NCBI GenBank assembly: GCA_026874595.1
Contig: CM049322.1
Location: 56,296,386 to 56,360,385 of the forward strand
From: Sipunculus nudus
Lineage: Eukaryota > Annelida > Sipuncula > Golfingiida > Sipunculidae
Length of the DNA: 64,000 nt
Direction of reading: 5' to 3'
The position numbers and the translations under genes are program-made. How positions within the stretch are numbered: position 1 is the stretch's first letter; each line of letters starts with the position of its first letter. Shown here piece by piece: positions 49,801 through 58,800 of the stretch. The notes beneath the pieces are model-generated. The model was not told the DNA's origin, did no database searches, and was given only the letters and a program-made list of their open reading frames with translations.

Positions 49801-52800
49801 GATTGTTTAAAGCTGGCTATTCACCAGCTTTATCTGTAGAGTTTATGTGATTTCTGGCTTACTCTGCTTTCATAGTAATGGACTGTATTAAATTCCTTTA
49901 AATATTTATAACTGAAAGCAGTTGGTTGCATATGTGCGTAAGTTGAAAGGTCACTGATTGCAAAATGCCAGTGGCAGAGCTCTGGTTTGTCTTGTGTGCC
50001 CCCACATGTCCTTCTTTAATGTGTTTGGGTTATTTTGGATTATAATATTATATCAAATGTGTGATTATAAACAAAGGAACACCCTGGGTACCATGGGGTC
50101 AGCGTTTCCTGGCATAATTCAGTGAAAGGTTCAAGGGATTGTCTTTAGTGAATCAGATCTGATATTGGTATAGGCCCCTTTAAGATTGTCCCAGAAAACC
50201 ATCTGAAATCTGAACACATCATGGCATAAACAGTTGTTCTCGTTGTTTTGACAGTACTGTGAGAGTATGAGAGGACCACTACAGACCATCACCCTGGTCA
50301 TGGCGTCGTACAGTGACGGGTTTGAGAACAACTCAGCAGTGATGAGACTCGCTAACACGCTGGTAGGGGGCAGCAAATACATGATGGACCCGGAACTCAA
50401 AGCTCAAAAGGTAATGTTTTTTTATACTTTTAATAATTCAGTTGCTACCTGCATATTAACCCTTTTTGTGTCAGGACAATTTCAAGTGATTTCACTGGGG
50501 ATGGGTTTTTCATGGTCTGAGTTCACTCAAAATATGGAAAATGACCCCCCTTAGGACACACTTGGCATCGTTCTTGACAGCTCAAGACAAAATGACAGGC
50601 ATTTCTGAGGTGTAGCCTCTGTGGAGTTGCTAGAGATTTGAGTGCTAGATATGATGCCAAAATAATTTTTATGTGATTATCAAATCATATAAACTATTAC
50701 AGTTTATATGGGGCATGTAAGGTTTTTCCTGAATAATAAATGCTTAGAGTGTTGTAATGGTATATAACATTGCATTTTGTAAACAATTAAATATATATTG
50801 AATTTATTTTTTAAGAATTTGTTATTATCACTAAATTAGAAGATGTATGGCCTGCAAATAGTATGCTTGTCATGGACTTGGAGAATTGTCAGTTGTCTTC
50901 TTTGAATGAAAATGTTCTTATTTTGTTTCTCTTGTCTTATTATTTCACATCTTTTGCCCATTTCAGTGTAAATTGATCATGTTTTATATCTATACACTTG
51001 TCTGTAAGATTGATGTATCATGGTATGGTCAGTGTCTGTCTTTATGTCTGTACTTTGATGCCACCTGGATAACATGCCAGGAATTTGGTGCATTTTCATG
51101 AAACACAAGCACGCTAAATACATACCAGTGAAGTATATCACCAAAGTGTGATTCTTGGCAAAATTTTTGCATATTTGATGAGGTCAGAGGTCATCAGATT
51201 TCTCTTTGATGTTGCCATGATAAATTACCAAGAATTTGATGATTTTTGTCAAACTCATTATGAATGTGTATTACTGATAGGGATCTCTGACTAATCTTCA
51301 TTTTTGGTAAAATCTGTGCATATGTAATGAGGTCAGAGGTCACGATACATCCAAAAGTTCAGTGCTCTTCTATCAGTGAACATAATATTTTGATTTTACA
51401 TATTTTAACAGATTGCCAGTGTGACCAGAACCAAAGACATATCCTTTCTGAATTCTTTCTGGAACATTGTGGAGAACGATTTGATGCATGTGAGTATACA
51501 GTACTATGTAAGCATTGCAGTTAATGGCAGCAGGGTCATCATTTATGTCCGCTGTGTGTGTGTCTGCTATGTATCTGTAGACTAGAAGCTGATGAAATGT
51601 AGCACTAAAGGGTCAGGGTTCTTTGATATGAAAAGTTCTCAGACACTTACTAATCTTTTTAAACCTACCATGTCATAAGTAATTATATTTGCCACCAAAA
51701 TATATTTGTATACTGTTACCTCATACTCGTGGTATATATTTTGTGAACGGGTTTGAATTTGTTGCACCCACATTCACAAATGTGGAAGTCCGTACATCCA
51801 TCAGCTGGTGCAAGCTTGGACCACGCCCATCAGAATGCCACACGTTGTATATATCATTGCTACAGCCCTAGTAGTAATCGATAGACATGACTAAAATAAT
51901 CAGACATTCTACCGTGATCTGCTAGATGTCAGAGACTTATTTCTGTATGTTTTACTCTGTTGCAGAAGTTACCTTTGTTTATCTGCCCACCTGTGGCTGT
52001 AGATAAAGTAGTTGTGCTGTACCCAGAAGATCTGGTGGTCGACTCAGCTGATGGCTCTGAGAGGCTAAAGATATCACCGCCTTGTGCACATTCTGGGCTG
52101 GCTCCTGTGTTCACTAGACTCATCTCTCATCAAATCAGGGAGGGACAGGTAAGATACCATGGCCTTGTGCACATTTTGGGCTGGCTCCCATGTTCACAAG
52201 ACTCATCTCTCATCAACTCAGGGAGGGACAGGTAAGATATCACCACCTTGTGCACATTCTGGGCTGGCTCCTGTGTTCACTAGACTCATCTCTCATCAAA
52301 TCAGGGAGGGACAGGTAAGATACCATGGCCTTGTGCACATTTTGGGCTGGCTCCCATGTTCACAAGACTCATCTCTCATCAACTCAGGGAGGGACAGGTA
52401 AGATATCACCGCCATGTGCACATTCTGGGCTGGCTCCTGTGTTCACAAGACTCATCTCTCATCAACTCAGGGAGGGACAGGTAAGATATCACCGCCATGT
52501 GCACATTCTGGGCTGGCTCCTGTGTTCACTAGACTCATCTCTCATCAACTCAGGGAGGGACAGGTAAGATATCACGGCCTTGTGCACATTCAAGCCATAC
52601 TCAAAATGTTCATTGAATTTTAGGGTCCCAGATGAAATTTATGCATTAAGAATTAATGGCAAGTCTTGTTTTTGTTTGTAATTGTACTCACCAAATTAAC
52701 ATATGTGCAAAGATTCTTTCAAGTTGTTTTGCCAAAAATTAAACATTTTGATAATACATTATTACATTAAAACTGATCAGGTGATGCAGTTAACATCATT

Positions 52801-55800
52801 TATACTGATATAATTATCAATCCAAATAATAATTTTATTTCAGAGACCTCTGCTCGTAAGTGTCAACTAACATATTTTGTGTAAGACAAAATAAGCACTA
52901 CATAGTTATATATGTAAAAACACACCTCAAAAATAAAGATATTGGTTTGTCTTGTTATCATTCTTTCAGACAATTTTACTACTAACATCATAATTTGATA
53001 CCCAACTTTGTTATGTTCATACTGCCATGTTAGTTTCAATTATCTCCACCAGGAGGAGCTGATGAAGTCTGACAAGGTGCCGTCAAACAAGGAGCCGTTG
53101 TCCCCTGGTCTTATCATACACTGTCATGGTGGAGGGTTTGTCGCTCAGTCTTCAGCGTCACATGAGGTATGTCATTGCTTGTAAAATTAGCATCAGTTTC
53201 CGCTTCATTCATCAGAGAGTCAACCCTCTGCATCAGAGTGGCATACCCTGTTCTATCAAAAACTGTGATGGAATTAACAATTAGGAAACATGTTTAAAAA
53301 CTATTTACAGCATTTCCCTGCTTACAAGTGTAGTGTCACTTTCAATAAACCAGACCATCTGGTAACTATATTTTTGCTTCCCAAAGATACATGCCATGTT
53401 TTATTTACTTTTAACAACACCTACATCATGAGAAGAAAATCACTGGTAAGTCTCTGTGAAAGGTTGTAATTGATATTTGCTGGTTAAGAAGCAGGCCTCC
53501 TAAGGGTTATGTGTTTGACAGCCTTCTCATGCAAACCACATGATGGTCTGCATGGAGGTAGAGGTGGTATTTACACATTGGTTTGTTCAGTCATGTCTTC
53601 TTTCATGTAAATATCTCACTCAAACCAAAATATTTCAATTTGAGGCTGTGTTAAGTGAACTCTCTGTTATAATTTTGGATGGCCATGGAAGTACAGTTCA
53701 TGGCATGCCTTATGCCGTGACTCAGAATATGACCTACCAGTCCAAATTGAATAGGCTTCTGTATCCTTATATCAGGGGTGTAGGGGAAAACATCAGTGGT
53801 TAGGTTGTGTCTTACTGCCTATCAGCTGCAGTCATTTTCAGCTTGATGCTGTGACACTGGTTGGTATTTGCCAGTTTCCTACATTTACTCATAAAAATAA
53901 ATGCATCGTTACTTTCCTTTTGTTATGTTTTGCCTGTGTGGCCTTTAATTTGGTCTTTTCACAAAAAATGCCTCTAGCCTGCATTTCATGGATTTGCTTC
54001 ACTATATATACAATAACCAGTATGCAAAGTTTTAAATCTTCATCTTCTGTAGTTTCTGAATTATGGAGGTATAAAAAATGGCAAATTAAAAGTGGTCCTA
54101 ATTTTTCTAGATAAAAAGGATATTTCCAAAAATTAAATCACAAAGTTCAGTGGCCCTATACTTTTGTACTACTTTCAGGGACTGTTCTACACTACAAGGG
54201 CAATGCCAAGATTGGCATTTGCCCTTATTATTGAGGTGATAGAATGTGCAGTTTACTTACCACAGAACTGTCTCATGTCCATATTAGGTGTCCTCAGTAA
54301 ATAGGTGCCATAGTGAGAGGCTTCACTGTAAATATATTTGCATATGTAGATCAATTATGATAAAAGATATTCTATTTTTAGATATATCTTCGATCTTGGG
54401 CCAAAGATGTGGGAGTACCAATCTTCTCTATAGACTACTCGCTTGCACCAGAGCACCCGTTTCCAAGACAACTGGAGGAAGCATTCTATGCATATATATG
54501 GGCTTTAAAAAACTGCAGAATGTTAGGTGAGATGTTTAACATTTTAGAGAACATTAAATAAAACTGTAGGCATAAGGCCAAAAAAAAATGTATTATATTT
54601 TTCTCAGGCACTCCCCTAATCACATTTAAACTCCCCCGTCAAACAACTGTATAACGCTAGTGTCATGTTGAAAAGTGATCACTAATTAACAAAAAAGTCT
54701 GACTCGGGCAATTTCCCTCCAAATCATATAATTTTCATCCCTGACATTGATAATTCCTCTAAACCTTTTGACCAATTAAATCTTTACAATGTTTATCATG
54801 AATATCATTATCTCATTATGTCTCCCCCCCCCCCCCCCCCCGGGGGAGACATATTATTTACAATGACGTTGTCCTGTCGTTTTCAGTCGGCGCCTGTAGG
54901 ATATCTTGTGAACGCAATTACTTTTGAAGGGCTGCATATTTTCCTCTGAAATTTAAAGCACTGATTGTTTCTACCAAAGTCTTTGATGAGTTCGAAAACT
55001 GGTCTTCAAGGTCAAATCTGGTGAAATGTAAATTTTTTTTGGTTATCTTGTGAACACAATAACTTTTGAAGGGCTGCATATTTTCCTCCAAAATTTACAC
55101 ACTAATGCTTCCTACCAGAATCTTGGACAAGCTCGAAACCCAGTGACCTTGACCTTCATCTTCAAGGCCAAATCTGCTGAAATGTAAAATTTTTGTGAAG
55201 CCTATAACTTTTGGATTACCTAAGATTTTTTCTTCAAAATTGACACTCCAATTCTCGGAGAAGTTCGAAAAGCGGTCACCTTGACCTTCATCTTCAAGGT
55301 CAAATCTGCTGAAATCTAGAATGATTGTTTTGAGATTGTGCATATTTTACCCCTTATGTTTTGGGATGACTCATAGGGGGAAGACATATATCTGTTTTAG
55401 CTCTGCAAAATAAAAGCCATTCCAGTTCCACCTGAGTCTGACTTTGTGAAATCCTTTTTCTTTAGCTGCCATTAAATAGCTAACAATGTATCAATACACT
55501 CACTTTCCCTAAAAAGTAATACTAATCTATAAATAAACACTAGGAATTGGTCAGATTTTTGTGTAATAGTATTAAATGTAAAATTTATTCCCACAAAAGT
55601 CTTGGATCTTGTTTTAACAATCCATGGTCATAATGCATTTGGATGGGGAATCCCCATGTCATAATCTTTAGCGGGGCCTACATATTTTGGGTTTCACCGC
55701 AAGATTTGACACCCTTAGTCCTCTGTAATCTGCTGTTTGTGTAAATATTAAAAAATGTCATATATTTCCAAGATCCTTTCAAACTGTTGACTAACCTTAC

Positions 55801-58800
55801 CTATACATTGTTTATAATTTCATATTATAATAATTGTTTGTCATTTCTTGATGGATCAGTGTGCTTTCTGAAATAAAATTTTGGTCAATAGTCAGATCCA
55901 GATCAACCCAAAAAGCAAATGTGTTTGTCTATTGTGAGGCCAGATAAAATACACACCCCTCTGTCTCTAACAAACACAGATGAAGACATAACTTCCTTCA
56001 CAGACATGCTCAACCATTGTCCTCATTACTAACAGGATCTACAGGAGAGAGAATCGTGGTGGCAGGGGACAGTGCCGGTGCTAACCTTGTGACCGCGATG
56101 TGTCTGCGTGCTGCTGCGTTCGGCGTGCGGGTGCCCGATGGTATTCTCAGCGTTTACGGCTGCATGTTAATCCAGTATTTACCCAGTCCTTCCAGGATCA
56201 TGGCATTGATGGATCCTTTGCTTCCGATTGGAGTCCTGTCTCAAGTTCTGGCAGGTAAACTTGTGTTGATTTCACCAAAGCATGAATTAGTGTTGGGCAA
56301 ATCATCAAATTTTATCGAAAATTTGTTCTTTTGCTGCCACTTTCAAGCACTCGATTACCAAAGGCAAATATCAATTACATCATAATCATGATTTTTTTTC
56401 CAGAATGCCTTAAGGTTACAAAATAAAATTATTCTTCCATTTTTTACAGCATTCCGCGCTTCAACTACCGTTTTCCACCGTGGATAATCCGCACTTTTTC
56501 TCCATGAAATAGAAATAAAAAACATTGGGGCGTATTATACATGGAAGCATAATTCCAAACTATTTTCCCCATCACATTGGACATTGTTTGGTGGGTTGAC
56601 GGTGAGTGATGATAAAGGATTTTATGCAAACAAAGTGTATACACACTGAACTTATCAAATTCGGCATAAGAAAACATAATAATAGGTTTTTCAAATACTT
56701 AAAATATACCATTAATGTAGCTTACAGCCGAAGAACATTGATGATTTGTGAACTGAAATATGCATGACGATGCATGGTCTGGCTGACCTCATTTAATGTC
56801 ATTGTCAGTCGGTAGATGGCGCCGTGGGCACCAACACTGGGGTTGTTATGCCGGGTCATTGATTCTCTTAGGATATTATCCATGATACACTTAATTACTT
56901 TCTAAACAACTTGAGCCAAGGGAGGAATAATTGCCTAGTGGTTTTCTTTGTTAATTAGTTACCCTATTGTGTACATCATCATGGTCAGATTGATCAGTTG
57001 TACTTCGGGGCACCTCCACTTACGCAGATTAGCAGGTCGTGTGAGTCTGTCACGTGGTCAGGGGAAATCTAGGGTCGGCCCCAGGTGCCGTTGAAACCAC
57101 CAGCCAGGGTTTGGTAATTGGTACATGCGCACAACAATAGAACAAACGGTGAGCCCATACAGGTGACCGCGACTTCACCTATGGGCAATCAACCGGGTCA
57201 GCGCTTGATTAGCACGAGTGCTGGTATTAGGCAGGTCAATTTAATAGTAATATAACAATTTGGTCAGAAAAAAACTTGTAATCTGTAATAGCCAGGTAGT
57301 CGTATTTCACAGCATTTATATATTGATAATATAAAGGAGTTTGGAAAGGGACTGATATAATATAAAGTGGGCGTAATTTGCCCGCATTTTACAGGTGGTT
57401 GTCTTACTTAAAACAGGTATGTGTCAGTATTGCACACTTGACAGCACCTTTTTTACACTCGACAGCTAAAGGAGAATAACCTTTTTGCTTTTTTAAGTGT
57501 AACTATCTTCTTCTAAGAGATTTGTCAGTCTGACTGGCAAAGTTTACCACCACGGAGCCAGTGAACATTCGATGACTATCGCAGATACAAATTGTAGCAT
57601 TCAAGATTTTGCAAGAAGCAGGCTGCGTATTATACACAGGGTTATGTGTTTTTCCTCAGAAATTGTTGCTCTAATAAGGGGTGCGGATTATCTACGGTAG
57701 CGGATTATCCACTGGTGGAAACGGTAATGAGTCTTTGTTCCCAAATAACTTCCGTATGTAACCGAGTATAACATATGGGCGGTATCACGTTAAAATGCTC
57801 CATAAATTCTCCAGGTCTATACAACAAGAAGATGTCCTGGATTGTGGTTTTATTCTTGATTATTATATAAATAATTAAAATGAAACTTTGAAAAGCATAT
57901 CAAAATATAAAGCAAGGAAAATATAAAAAGGCAAAAACTTCGATTATGAAAAAGGAACTGACTCCCACCACTAGCATGAATATGGATGAGGGATAACAGT
58001 ACTGTGTGAATTATTTTAGTAAGCAAGATATGATTTAGCATTTCTGAGAAAATCACAATTTTGAAACCACCAGCTCATTACAGATAAAATAGGAAAATCT
58101 TATCAGAACGTTAGTGATTTTCTGCATCACAGATCGTGACCTTTACTGACCTCTACATGACCTCTGGATTTTTCTTTGTCTGATGCATATTAAATGTGAA
58201 TTCCAGTTGGCTGGAGTATTACATCGTATTGTCATTGCATATTAGGCATTATCCTTGTCAAAAATAGATCAGCACCTACAGGCCATAATGAAATTATCAA
58301 ATTATATCTCCTGTGCAAAATAGACAAGGTGGTCTTTAAGGAAGTGGCAGGGTGAGGTAGGCCTTTGTTGTTTGGTTAAGGCAGCATAGCTTGGGTTCTT
58401 AACTAGTATGTTCAAGATTCTCCCTGGCAGTATGTCAAAACCTCAATGAAATCCGAAGAAAAGTTTTCTGTAAATTTGAATGTAGGTAGTAGCCTTTGGT
58501 TTGACCTCATTAAGGCCTGTGGTCTGACCTTTGTATATTGTGACCTTTAGAATTTTCTCAAACCAAAGTGTAGTCAGTGTGAATTCCGGTTAGCTTTAAT
58601 TAAACATACTGTTATTTTCATATGGGTAATGGATATAAATTTATATCAAACCACTTACAACCAACACTAGCATATGATGCAAAGTTTACATAGGAATGTG
58701 TGAATGAACACAAGCAAGGTAGACACAGGGAAATAAGATTCAGTTGTGATAATAGATGAAACTTAAAAAATAAAAATTTTGTTAGCACATAAATAATATT

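Noticed and set aside
52149-52623. Additional coding exons of LIPE in the 83-bp copies
   Set aside because: The copies repeat only the end of exon 4, shift the frame by two and run into TAA at the next donor; exon 5 continues correctly from the first donor.
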